This document shows positions 7,241-14,190 of a stretch of DNA of 22,978 bases, one piece after another. The stretch is from CAZART01 sp964487555. GTDB taxonomy: Bacteria; Bacteroidota; Rhodothermia; Rhodothermales; VXPQ01. Location of the stretch: the NCBI GenBank assembly GCA_964487555.1, contig CAZART010000085.1, positions 1-22,978 of the forward strand. Reading direction: 5' to 3'. Position numbers and translations under genes: made by a program. The notes below the pieces were generated by a model. The model was given only the letters and a program-made list of their open reading frames with translations, was not told where the DNA came from and searched no databases. Position 1 is the stretch's first letter; each line of letters begins with the position of its first letter.

Positions 7241-8197
7241 ATGAAGGTAATCGAATTCCTGGAGAACGCTTCGGAGCCGCTGATCTCGTACGAGATCATC
7301 CCACCCAAGCGCGGCGGTTCGGTTCAACAGATTTTTGACACGGTCGAGCAGCTCATGCGATTCGAGCCGCCGTTTATCGATGTCACGAGCCACTCGGCGC
7401 AGGTGTACTACGAAGAGATGCCGGACGGAACGGTGAAACGTCACGTCAAGCGAAAGCGACCGGGAACGATCGGCCTCTGCGCGGCCATAAAGAGCCGGTT
7501 CGGCATCGAGACGGTTCCACACCTCCTTTGTACCGGTTTTACCCGAGAAGAAACCGAAGATGCGCTCATCGAGCTCAATTATCTCGGGATTCAGAACGTC
7601 ATGGCGCTGCGGGGAGACGACAATGGTTATCAGAAGCCGGTCCGTCCGGGCCGTTCCTGTAACAGTTACGCCGTCGACCTCGTGCAGCAGATCGGCTGCA
7701 TGAACGGAGGATGCTACCTCGAGGAGATGATTGACGCCCAGCCGACGGACTTTTGCCTCGGCGTTGCCGGTTATCCGGAGAAACACTTCGAGGCGCCAAA
7801 CCTTACGTGGGACATTCTGAACCTTAAACGGAAGGTCGATGCAGGCGCGCACTACATTGTCACTCAGATGTTCTTCGACAACGAAGCGTTTTTTGACTTC
7901 GTTGAACGCTGCCGTGCCGTGGGGATTACCGTGCCCATCATCCCCGGATTAAAGATTCTCACGACCAAGCGGCATCTCCAGTCACTGCCGAGCTATTTCT
8001 ACGTCAATGTTCCCGAATCCCTGGCTGCAGAGATAGAGGCAGCGAAGGATGAGCATGTGATAGACATCGGCATCGAGTGGACGATCAAGCAGTGCCAGGA
8101 GCTAATGAGCGCGAACGTCCCCTGCCTGCACTTCTATATCATGTCGAACGCGGACCACGTCTCCCGTGTGGTTGAATCCCTGCGAAAGCTGGCGTAG
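7241..8197 (+). CDS. metF: 5,10-Methylenetetrahydrofolate reductase
   Basis: This cytoplasmic flavoenzyme reduces methylene-THF to methyl-THF, the methyl donor for methionine synthesis. It has 318 residues, close to the usual bacterial length of about 300. Glu18 in SYEIIPPK matches the catalytic Glu, Arg124-Gly-Asp126 (ALRGD) the flavin/folate motif, and Gln209 (TQMFFD) the folate-binding Gln. GYPEKH is the conserved family motif. The insert DGTVKRHVKRKRPG near residue 70 is more basic than in the enteric enzyme. The ATG at 7241 has only a weak ribosome binding site. Upstream lies TATATT at 7204-7209, but no matching -35 box is seen. It diverges from the nucleosidase gene over 131 bp. Confidence 0.97.
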   Translation: MKVIEFLENASEPLISYEIIPPKRGGSVQQIFDTVEQLMRFEPPFIDVTSHSAQVYYEEMPDGTVKRHVKRKRPGTIGLCAAIKSRFGIETVPHLLCTGFTREETEDALIELNYLGIQNVMALRGDDNGYQKPVRPGRSCNSYAVDLVQQIGCMNGGCYLEEMIDAQPTDFCLGVAGYPEKHFEAPNLTWDILNLKRKVDAGAHYIVTQMFFDNEAFFDFVERCRAVGITVPIIPGLKILTTKRHLQSLPSYFYVNVPESLAAEIEAAKDEHVIDIGIEWTIKQCQELMSANVPCLHFYIMSNADHVSRVVESLRKLA

Positions 8198-8199
8198 CG

Positions 8200-8219
8200 T
8201 CACAAGCCGCTACTTGTGA
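8200..8219. terminator. Possible bidirectional terminator between metF and hpf
   Basis: TCACAAG (8200-8206) and CTTGTGA (8213-8219) form a perfect 7-bp stem with a 6-nt loop, between the convergent metF and hpf genes. The hpf stop codon is in the loop. No good T-tract follows on either strand, so termination is plausible but unproven. Confidence 0.35.
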
Positions 8220-8524
8220 TAGTCCTTGTCCGTACTCCTGAGCTTGGCCTTGTATTTCTTGATCTGACGGCGAATGGCGGCCATGCAGCGATCGATCGCT
8301 TCTTCGTGACTTGTGCCTTCGCTGTTGGCGGATAGGGTCTGTTGGTAGACGTGAACGATGATCTCGGCGGATTTGTTGGATGCGGGCCCACCGTCGTCAC
8401 TCAACACGACCCTCGCTTCCGTAATGCCGTCGTAGTATCGCTCAAGCCGCGTGAGCTTGCTCGAGGCGTAATCACGGAGCGCGGGGTTGGCCTCAAAGTG
8501 ACGAGCAGTGATCTGAGTCTGCAT
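8210..8524 (-). CDS. hpf: Ribosome hibernation-promoting factor, short form (HPF/RaiA family)
   Basis: This 104-residue protein is in the S30AE family. It binds the small ribosomal subunit at the mRNA/tRNA path in slow growth and inactivates ribosomes. Visible marks are the N-terminal ITARHFEANPALRDYASSKL helix-1 region, ARVVLSDDGG, EIIVHVYQQTLSANSEG and the basic helix EAIDRCMAAIRRQIKKYKAKLR. It lacks the C-terminal dimerisation domain of long HPF. The start is fixed by AGGAGG 5 nt upstream (8530-8535 on the plus strand). It shares strand and direction with ybeY, the unknown protein and the cold-shock gene, a group related to translation and stress. Confidence 0.93.
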   Translation of the reverse strand: MQTQITARHFEANPALRDYASSKLTRLERYYDGITEARVVLSDDGGPASNKSAEIIVHVYQQTLSANSEGTSHEEAIDRCMAAIRRQIKKYKAKLRSTDKDYHK

Positions 8525-8670
8525 GGTATCCTCCTCAGATGAATACGTCCTGAATCGGGAAGGGGTGACCTGACAGCGGGTCCCTTCGCCCTACTTCTTA
8601 CCCCAGCGGCCACACGTTGTAAACCTGTGAGAGGGCGTCAAGGTTCTCCGTGAGGATGAACCGACGGGGC

Positions 8671-8717
8671 GATCACAGGCCGGCAGGCGCGATGAATGGA
8701 CTGGTTTGCCTGTAATC
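8671..8717. repeat. Imperfect inverted repeat between ybeY and hpf
   Basis: GATCACAGGC (8671-8680) pairs with GCCTGTAATC (8708-8717). On the minus-strand RNA this is a 10-bp stem with one G-U pair and a 27-nt loop. It sits about 150 nt upstream of the hpf start and about 40 nt after ybeY. No T-tract follows, so it is more likely a leader or processing element than a terminator, or chance. Confidence 0.35.
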
Positions 8718-8753
8718 GGCTTTCTATTCTCGAGACCCCGACCGAATATGCCA

Positions 8754-9200
8754 TCAGAGCACGCCGGCGTCTTCTAAATAGCGGTTTTCGAGTTTCCGCA
8801 TTTCCTCCTTGCCGCCACGCTCGTTGTCGCGATAGCCGGCGAGATGGAGGGCACCGTGAACGGCGTACCGGAGAACTTCCTCCTCGAAGGTAGCGCCGAA
8901 CTCGCCGTGCCGCTGTGCCGCCGTATCGAGATCGACGTAAATCTCGCCTTCCAGCGGTTCGTCGTACCCCGAATAGGGGAATGCGAGCACGTCCGTGTGA
9001 TAGTCGTGATCGAGATAATCGCGATTGAGGCGCCGGACCATCGCATGATCAGCCTGGATGAGCTGTACAAGCTCGACGTCGACGCGTTCGCTTTTGAAAA
9101 CGTTCTCGAGCACGCGACGACAAAGATCGGGATCCACGGACAGAGACGTGTGCTGAATCACGACGTCCAGCGCACGTTTCGGCGTGTCCGCCTCTTCCAT
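8754..9200 (-). CDS. ybeY: Endoribonuclease YbeY (16S rRNA maturation)
   Basis: YbeY is a metal-dependent RNase that matures the 3' end of 16S rRNA and takes part in ribosome quality control. The 148 residues include the family stretch NRDYLDHDYHTDVLAFPY (about 59-76), GEIYVDLDTA, and the metal site His115-x3-His119-x5-Asp125 (HGALHLAGYRD). Most proteobacterial YbeY proteins have His as the third ligand; Asp at this position is, to my knowledge, usual for Bacteroidota and not a defect. The ATG at 9200 has no clear Shine-Dalgarno sequence. It lies downstream of an unknown gene on the same strand. Confidence 0.94.
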   Translation of the reverse strand: MEEADTPKRALDVVIQHTSLSVDPDLCRRVLENVFKSERVDVELVQLIQADHAMVRRLNRDYLDHDYHTDVLAFPYSGYDEPLEGEIYVDLDTAAQRHGEFGATFEEEVLRYAVHGALHLAGYRDNERGGKEEMRKLENRYLEDAGVL

Positions 9201-9241
9201 TAGCGTGATCTACGTTCGTTCGGTGACTTCGCCCACCTGGC

Positions 9242-9697
9242 TTAAAAGGGGTCGTCGGAGAGCGTCTCGGCAAGGGAAAGCGCCACGCTGCTCATGACGA
9301 GCTCGGAGGGGAGCTGCGTGAAGTCCGCAGAAAGAAGACGGGAGTCCACGTTGGCATAAAGAGAAGAACCGGCTTCACGTTCGATGACCAACCCGTTCGT
9401 CATGCCGCCCCGGCGTGCAAAAAAGATGACCTCTCCAAGCTCCTGGCTGGCAATGAAACCGGTGCAGCCTTGGAGCTGAAGGAATGAACTGGCGGCGTAA
9501 ACAGAGACGAGATTGCCGGGCTGCTCGTCGCGGAGTTCGGCGGGAAGATCGAGCCCGTCCGTGATCTCCAGCGAAAGACGACGTCCACTCGTCTCATCTC
9601 GAAGCTCGTACCGAGCCACGAACTTCTCACGCTTGGGCGAAACACCCAGAACGGTACTGATTCGGTCGAAATCCTCGTCCGAGAAAGAAAACGCCAT
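9242..9697 (-). CDS. Conserved-looking hypothetical protein between csp and ybeY
   Basis: I do not recognise a family. From ATG 9697 it has 151 residues, is acidic, has no signal peptide or membrane helix, and appears to be a single alpha/beta domain. Notable stretches are SVYAASSFLQLQGCTGF in the centre and FFARRGGMTNGLVIERE near 95-111. A longer frame from a TTG at 9793 is rejected because it would run through the intrinsic terminator of the upstream cold-shock gene. The ribosome binding site is poor. It lies 41 bp upstream of ybeY on the same strand, so the two may be co-transcribed. The reading frame is clean and has coding-like composition, but the function is unknown. Confidence 0.72.
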   Translation of the reverse strand: MAFSFSDEDFDRISTVLGVSPKREKFVARYELRDETSGRRLSLEITDGLDLPAELRDEQPGNLVSVYAASSFLQLQGCTGFIASQELGEVIFFARRGGMTNGLVIEREAGSSLYANVDSRLLSADFTQLPSELVMSSVALSLAETLSDDPF

Positions 9698-9724
9698 AAG
9701 GAGGTCAGCGCCTATCTGATCAAA

Positions 9725-9750
9725 CAAAAAACTGCCATCGCGGATGGCAG
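9725..9750 (-). terminator. Intrinsic terminator of the cold-shock gene
   Basis: On the minus strand, CTGCCATC and GATGGCAG (9732-9739 and 9743-9750 in plus coordinates) form a perfect 8-bp stem with a 3-nt loop, directly followed by six T. This is a textbook Rho-independent terminator about 77 bp after the csp stop. It also rules out the longer start of the next gene. Confidence 0.9.
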
Positions 9751-9826
9751 CCGGGCGATCGTATACGATGAGGAGGGAACCGTGATTCCCCAAAAATAGG
9801 CGCCGTGTCCGGCAAAAACAATCGAG

Positions 9827-10168
9827 TTATGCGCTCGCGCGAACGGATCCAGAGGTAGCGGAACCCCCTCCAAACGTGTGATCGCTTACGTCCCGTGGGG
9901 CGTCGTCCGAGAACGAATCCGCTGGTTCGCTATCCAGAGGCGCCTGGTCCGCAAGGTCCGCAGGGACGACGTCGATGGCATGTAATCCTTTCGGCCCATC
10001 ACTCAGCTCGAACTCTACGACCTGGCCGGTGCGCAACGTCTTGAAGCGTCTTTCCGTTTCAATAGCCGAGTAATGCACGAAGATGTCGCTGCCCCCTTCC
10101 GGATGCACGATGAAGCCATAACCTTTCTTAGCGTCAAACCACTTAACAACGCTTCGACGAGTACTCAT
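9827..10168 (-). CDS. Cold-shock-domain protein with acidic C-terminal tail
   Basis: The 113 residues comprise a cold-shock domain (about 5-70) that binds single-stranded RNA/DNA as an RNA chaperone. RNP1 is KGYGFI (15-20) and RNP2 is DIFVH (28-32); VVKWFDAKKGYGF is the classical start. After residue 70 there is a tail of about 43 residues rich in Asp, Ser and Ala, ending in a Gly/Ser stretch, which is probably disordered. The start is fixed by AAGGAGG 6 nt upstream (10175-10181 plus); an in-frame extension to 10240 is leader sequence. The gene has its own promoter, long leader and terminator, so it is likely a monocistronic unit, as for many cspA-like genes. Confidence 0.95.
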   Translation of the reverse strand: MSTRRSVVKWFDAKKGYGFIVHPEGGSDIFVHYSAIETERRFKTLRTGQVVEFELSDGPKGLHAIDVVPADLADQAPLDSEPADSFSDDAPRDVSDHTFGGGSATSGSVRASA

Positions 10169-10337
10169 CGGATGCCTCCTTCGAATCTGCCTGAGGTACG
10201 TAACGGTGGTGGCGGCGTAGAATGACCGACATGGCGTCAATCATGGTGGTCTCAAGAATAAGTGGGCGAAGGACCGGAACCCTTCACCTTATCCCACAAT
10301 ACGGGCCACTACTAGCAACACACGCTAAGCCCAGATA
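10169..10337 (-). promoter_or_regulatory. Long structured 5' leader of the cold-shock gene
   Basis: About 168 nt separate the predicted transcription start from the csp ATG, a length typical for cold-inducible csp mRNAs. On the RNA an imperfect hairpin forms from plus positions 10258-10292: 8 bp with one G-U pair, plus a further 4 bp beyond a 3-nt bulge. By analogy with cspA this could be temperature-responsive; the analogy is inference only. Confidence 0.45.
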
Positions 10338-10343
10338 GTCAAA

Positions 10344-10372
10344 AATATAGATGCAAATTTATCCCCTGTCAA
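10344..10372 (-). promoter_or_regulatory. Promoter of the cold-shock gene
   Basis: On the minus strand TTGACA (10367-10372 plus) is followed by exactly 17 bp and TATATT (10344-10349), a near-consensus sigma-70 promoter. The same stretch also contains TATTTTTG (10340-10347), which fits the Bacteroidota -7 element TAnnTTTG with a TTG 22 nt upstream. Transcription would start near 10337. The surroundings are markedly AT-rich. Confidence 0.7.
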
Positions 10373-10406
10373 CCTGGTATTCTACTCGTCAGAAATATAG
10401 CCGCGT

Positions 10407-10988
10407 TCATGACCCGGTCGGTGGCGCTTCACCGCGGGCAGTACCTTCGTACAGTCTACGGAATTCTTCAGGGCTCTGTCGATAGGACGAATCCTCAAGC
10501 ACGTCCGCGATGCGATGACTGAATGCCGAAGCCTCCTCGAATGCGCCCAAATCGAGGTAAGAGGCACGAAGTATCTGTATAAATTGTGAGGCATACCGAA
10601 GATCTTGATCAGACTGCACATTGGCAAGTCGGTGCAGAACGATCGGCTCCGCCTGCTGCATCAGCGAGATGGCGCGATCGTGTTCGCCTGCGGATTCATA
10701 CGCTCGCGCCAGAAGCAGGTACGAACGCTCGTCCCCAGGGATCGTCTCGAAAGGCACCTTTACCATGAGGGTGTCGAGCAGGGACCTGGCCTCCTCCGCC
10801 CTGCCCATGTCCGCAAGTGACTGCGCCGTGTGGCCGAAGACATTGCGATAGTTGTCGATCATTCGGCGGACGTTCTCATCATAATATACGTCCGGATCGG
10901 CCAAATTCCTGAAGCGGAAGTTCCTCAGCCTTTTTGGCGTAATCTCCGGAACGACTCTTCCAAGCCGCTCGTCATGTTTGATCGGCAC
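10407..10988 (-). CDS. C-terminal part of the DUF2723 protein (TPR-like region), separated by an amber codon
   Basis: If translated alone, this would start at a GTG (10988) and give 193 residues. However, the frame is open further upstream to the amber codon at 11124-11126 and is the same frame as the large membrane protein gene. The extra 45 codons encode a sensible continuation (AWERPIYFAVTVSPDGQ). The protein has helical repeats resembling TPRs (ADMGRAEEARSLLDTLM, AYESAGEHDRAISLMQQ), as expected for the soluble C-terminus of DUF2723 proteins. Alone it is probably non-functional or not made. The whole unit 10407-13268 would encode about 952 residues plus the stop position, close to the family length. 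Confidence 0.75.
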   Translation of the reverse strand: MPIKHDERLGRVVPEITPKRLRNFRFRNLADPDVYYDENVRRMIDNYRNVFGHTAQSLADMGRAEEARSLLDTLMVKVPFETIPGDERSYLLLARAYESAGEHDRAISLMQQAEPIVLHRLANVQSDQDLRYASQFIQILRASYLDLGAFEEASAFSHRIADVLEDSSYRQSPEEFRRLYEGTARGEAPPTGS

Positions 10989-11123
10989 GATTCGGAACGC
11001 CTGCCCCTCAAGCTGGAAGAAGTTCTGGAGATCCAGCTGGCCGTCGGGACTAACGGTTACAGCGAAATAAATAGGACGCTCCCACGCCCGCTGGGCATTC
11101 GTCGCGATTATGTCGAGTGCCGC

Positions 11124-11126
11124 CTA
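11124..11126 (-). other. In-frame amber codon interrupting the DUF2723 gene
   Basis: TAG (CTA on the plus strand) follows ILYAAD, and the same frame continues with ALDIIATNAQRAWERP. There is no frame change: 11124 minus 10407 is divisible by three. One base change (for example from TTG, CAG or AAG) would restore a full gene. Confidence 0.85.
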
Positions 11127-13268
11127 GTCCGCCGCGTATAGGATATTGAATTCCTCATTGTAGGGTCGACCTTCCAGCTGCCAGCGCATCGGACTCATAA
11201 TCGCCACCGAATCCGCGGTGGATACGAACATCTCGGTTTGCCGGAGGATTTGATCGAGATCCACGGGTAGATCCACTTCCCTCGGTTCCCACCGTACGAC
11301 CGTCAAATTGTCGATCTGCGAATCCGACATGGAGATCGGAAGCGGCGCCGACTCGCGCGACCATTGGTTCTTGAGTTGCCGGACATACCATGATGTATTC
11401 AGAAGGGATAGATTGACGACCCGGACGTCCCGGCGCACGCCTTCAACCTCTTGCATATACCAAAGCGGAAAGGTGTCGTTGTCCCCGTTCGTGAAGACGA
11501 TCGCGTCGTCATCAAGGCTCATCAACATGTTGTACGCATAATCCGGAGCGACATAATTGCCGGACCGATCGTGGTCGTCGTAGTTCTCGATGGTCATCCA
11601 GAAGGGGACGGCCAGAAATATCGCGCCGGCCAATCCGAGGAGCACACCTCGCTGGGCCGTAGGCTTCAGCGTGTCGCGCAGGGATTCGTAGGAAAGCTGC
11701 AGCAGTCCCGTTGCTCCGATGCCGATCCAGAGACTGAATGCGAAGAAGCTCGCTACATACGAATAGTCGCGCTCGCGCGGCTGCATTGGAGTCTGGTTCA
11801 GATAGATGATGATCCCGATCCCGGAGACCAGGAACAGCGTCAGTACACTGAACGCTCGTCGCCAGTCGCGACTGAAATGAAATCCGGCGCCGATCAATCC
11901 CAGCAAGAGCGGCAGCAGGTAATATTCGTTCCGCGGCGCTTCCTCACTGGGTGTTCGATAATGATAGTCGTTCGCGCGTGACCGGTCGTCTACGAACGCG
12001 AATCCTGTCGCCGGCGGCGCATCTTGCTCATCGCTTGCTCGGCCGACGAATTGCCACAGGAAGTACCGAACGTACATGTGGCCGACCTGGTATTTCAAAA
12101 AGAACTCGAAGTCCGAGTCGTATTGGCTATACACGCGGGTGTGGCCGGGGTCGGGCGAGTAGCGTCGAGGGAACAGCGTCTCGTTGTCGTAATCGACACG
12201 CCCGGCTCTCGGATCGTATGTCGGACCCTTCAGCAGCGGCGTCTGTCCGTACTGCTCGCGTTTGAGATACGAAACAATGGCTTCGGTTGTCTCGGGGTCG
12301 TTTTCGTCGATCGGTGGATCGGCGGCACTGCGAATAAAGATGACTGCATACGTCGAATAGCCGATCAACACGACGGCAAGTGATACCATCACCAGGTTTG
12401 CCACCGCCATTCCACGTCGATGGGTATAGTAGACGCCGAATGTGATCAAGCCGACTACGAGAAAGACGAATAGTACCAACGAGCCGATTTCGCCGGCTAG
12501 CGTGGGGAGATATTGCACGACACCCGGGTAAATCACCAGGAAAGCGGCTGCGGACACCAATCCCGTGATGACGATCCCCTTCCAGCGCTGAAGCGCATCC
12601 CACTCGGGCTTATCGATCTCCGTAAAGAAAAAGATGAGCGCGATGAAGAAGATGGCGAGCAGGTTCAGGAGATGGATGCCGATGGCAAGCCCGAAGAGGT
12701 ACGCGATCAGCACCACGTATCGATTGGCGGCAAGCCCGAATGGATGTTGCCCTCCTGCCAACACCGCCTCCTCCTTCCGTGCCTGGTCGCTCCACTTCAT
12801 AATGAGCCACACGACGACGGCCGTGAAAAGCATCGAGATGGCGTAGACTTCTGCTTCAACGGCGTTGAACCAGAACGAATCCGTAGCAGCGAACGTCAGG
12901 GCACCGATCGCACCGCCTGCCTGCGCGGTAATGTTCTCGACCGAGGTCCTCGTTTCGCCCTGCCATTCACGCACGAGGCGCACAATGATCAGGTGTGTAA
13001 GCAGGACCGTGAAAGCACTCGACAGGACCGAAATCAGGTTGATGGATAGCGCGACGTACTCCGTCGGCACGAACATCGAAAATAACCGGCCTACCAGCAT
13101 GTAGAACGGAGCGCCGGGCGGATGCGATACCTCCAGCTTGTTGGCGATGGCGATAAACTCGCCGGCATCCCAGAATGAAGCGGTGGGAGCGACGGTCATC
13201 ACGTACAGGACGAAGGCCCATACGAAGACCGCCCCTGCTATAATGCGATCAACAACTTTCCAATTCAT
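11124..13268 (-). CDS. DUF2723 multi-spanning membrane protein (TMEM260-like, GT-C type), N-terminal part
   Basis: The 714 residues before the amber codon form a large polytopic membrane protein with about 12 or more helices. The first helix (9-29) is followed by a luminal/periplasmic motif SFWDAGEF (Asp34, Glu37) and HPPGAP (49-54), typical of the DUF2723 family and of GT-C glycosyltransferases. A periplasmic region around 300-420 and a further soluble region after about 570 (FTNGDNDTFPLWYMQEVEGV) are also typical. Human TMEM260 of this family is a protein O-mannosyltransferase; bacterial members are common in Bacteroidota and their acceptors are not settled. The ATG at 13268 gives a proper first helix. 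Only 66 bp upstream the sequence enters the scaffold gap, so its promoter is not seen. Confidence 0.88.
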   Translation of the reverse strand: MNWKVVDRIIAGAVFVWAFVLYVMTVAPTASFWDAGEFIAIANKLEVSHPPGAPFYMLVGRLFSMFVPTEYVALSINLISVLSSAFTVLLTHLIIVRLVREWQGETRTSVENITAQAGGAIGALTFAATDSFWFNAVEAEVYAISMLFTAVVVWLIMKWSDQARKEEAVLAGGQHPFGLAANRYVVLIAYLFGLAIGIHLLNLLAIFFIALIFFFTEIDKPEWDALQRWKGIVITGLVSAAAFLVIYPGVVQYLPTLAGEIGSLVLFVFLVVGLITFGVYYTHRRGMAVANLVMVSLAVVLIGYSTYAVIFIRSAADPPIDENDPETTEAIVSYLKREQYGQTPLLKGPTYDPRAGRVDYDNETLFPRRYSPDPGHTRVYSQYDSDFEFFLKYQVGHMYVRYFLWQFVGRASDEQDAPPATGFAFVDDRSRANDYHYRTPSEEAPRNEYYLLPLLLGLIGAGFHFSRDWRRAFSVLTLFLVSGIGIIIYLNQTPMQPRERDYSYVASFFAFSLWIGIGATGLLQLSYESLRDTLKPTAQRGVLLGLAGAIFLAVPFWMTIENYDDHDRSGNYVAPDYAYNMLMSLDDDAIVFTNGDNDTFPLWYMQEVEGVRRDVRVVNLSLLNTSWYVRQLKNQWSRESAPLPISMSDSQIDNLTVVRWEPREVDLPVDLDQILRQTEMFVSTADSVAIMSPMRWQLEGRPYNEEFNILYAAD

Positions 13269-13334
13269 TAATTACGTCCTGGCCATTCTAGTCATGGTGG
13301 TTTGCAACGCTCGGGTTATGCGGTCGTTTCAATC

Positions 13335-13434
13335 NNNNNNNNNNNNNNNNNNNNNNNNNNNNNNNNNNNNNNNNNNNNNNNNNNNNNNNNNNNNNNNNNN
13401 NNNNNNNNNNNNNNNNNNNNNNNNNNNNNNNNNN
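13335..13434. other. Scaffold gap (100 N)
   Basis: The run is exactly 100 unresolved bases, the conventional length for a gap of unknown size. The true distance and gene content between the DUF2723 gene and rsmI are unknown. Confidence 0.99.
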
Positions 13435-13439
13435 GGACG

Positions 13440-14135
13440 TCATTCGACACTCCAGATCTCGGTCGTTATACCGGTGCCGCCGACCACGATCACGAGTTCG
13501 CCGCGTACTTTGGACTGTTCGCCAAAGTACGAGTGCAATTCGGAGAGCGTTCCTCGACGAATTTCCTCGAACATCTTCGTGATCTCTCGTGCGACCGCGG
13601 CCGGCCGCTCGCCTCCGAAGACGCCTGCGAGATCGGTAAGTGTTCGTACAAGTCGATACGGCGATTCGTAGATGATCATCGTCCGAGATTCCGCCTGAAG
13701 CGCGTCGAGGCGCGTCTTACGCCCCTTTTTGGATGGAAGGAAACCTTCAAAAGCAAATCGATCGGCGGGAAGCGCAGACGCGACGAGGGCCGGCACGAAG
13801 GCGGTGGGACCGGGCAAAGGTACGACTGAGATCTCGTTGCGCATGCACTCTCGGACGAGATAGAAGCCGGGATCGGAGATGCCGGGCGAACCGGCGTCGC
13901 TGATGAGCGCGATCGACTGTCCGGAGCGCATTCGATCGATCAGTTGCGGCGCCTTCTTCGTCTCGTTATGCTCGTGATAACTCGTGCGCGGCGTCTCTAT
14001 GTCGTAATGGGAAAGGAGAATGCCGGATGTCCGCGTGTCTTCGCATGCGACGAGATCGACCTCACGCAGAATCCGCAGCGCCCGCAGGGTAATGTCTTCG
14101 AGGTTGCCGATCGGAGTGGGGACCAGATACAGCAT
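13440..14135 (-). CDS. rsmI: 16S rRNA (cytidine1402-2'-O)-methyltransferase
   Basis: RsmI uses SAM to methylate the ribose of C1402 in the decoding centre of 16S rRNA. The 231 residues show the tetrapyrrole-methylase fold: LVPTPIGNLEDITLRAL at the N-terminus, ACEDTRTSG, SDAGSPGISDPG (SAM-binding loop), PLPGPTAF, and YESPYRL followed by AREITKMFEEI. The length is slightly below the enteric enzyme (about 286), lacking its C-terminal extension, as in many short RsmI proteins. The stop codon lies 5 bp from the scaffold gap but the protein seems complete. It is downstream of the LptF/G-type gene on the same strand with a 55-bp gap. Confidence 0.96.
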   Translation of the reverse strand: MLYLVPTPIGNLEDITLRALRILREVDLVACEDTRTSGILLSHYDIETPRTSYHEHNETKKAPQLIDRMRSGQSIALISDAGSPGISDPGFYLVRECMRNEISVVPLPGPTAFVPALVASALPADRFAFEGFLPSKKGRKTRLDALQAESRTMIIYESPYRLVRTLTDLAGVFGGERPAAVAREITKMFEEIRRGTLSELHSYFGEQSKVRGELVIVVGGTGITTEIWSVE

Positions 14136-14190
14136 GAACTAGCGGCGGAATGCGCGGTGGAATCGTCGATGCATCACGTTGAACTCAGAT

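Noticed and set aside
9119..9133. The YbeY metal site with Asp instead of a third His (the site itself lies near 8826-8858) as a sign of inactivation
   Set aside because: Asp at this position is, to my knowledge, the normal form in Bacteroidota YbeY proteins, and the rest of the protein is well conserved. The N-terminal stretch at the listed positions shows no damage.
9698..9793. N-terminal extension of the unknown protein from a TTG codon
   Set aside because: The stretch contains a perfect intrinsic terminator for the upstream cold-shock gene and lacks coding character, so the ATG at 9697 is preferred.
10407..11126. Frameshift as the cause of the broken DUF2723 gene
   Set aside because: Both parts are in the same frame and the intervening 135 bases are open and family-like, so a nonsense codon explains the break and no frame change is needed.
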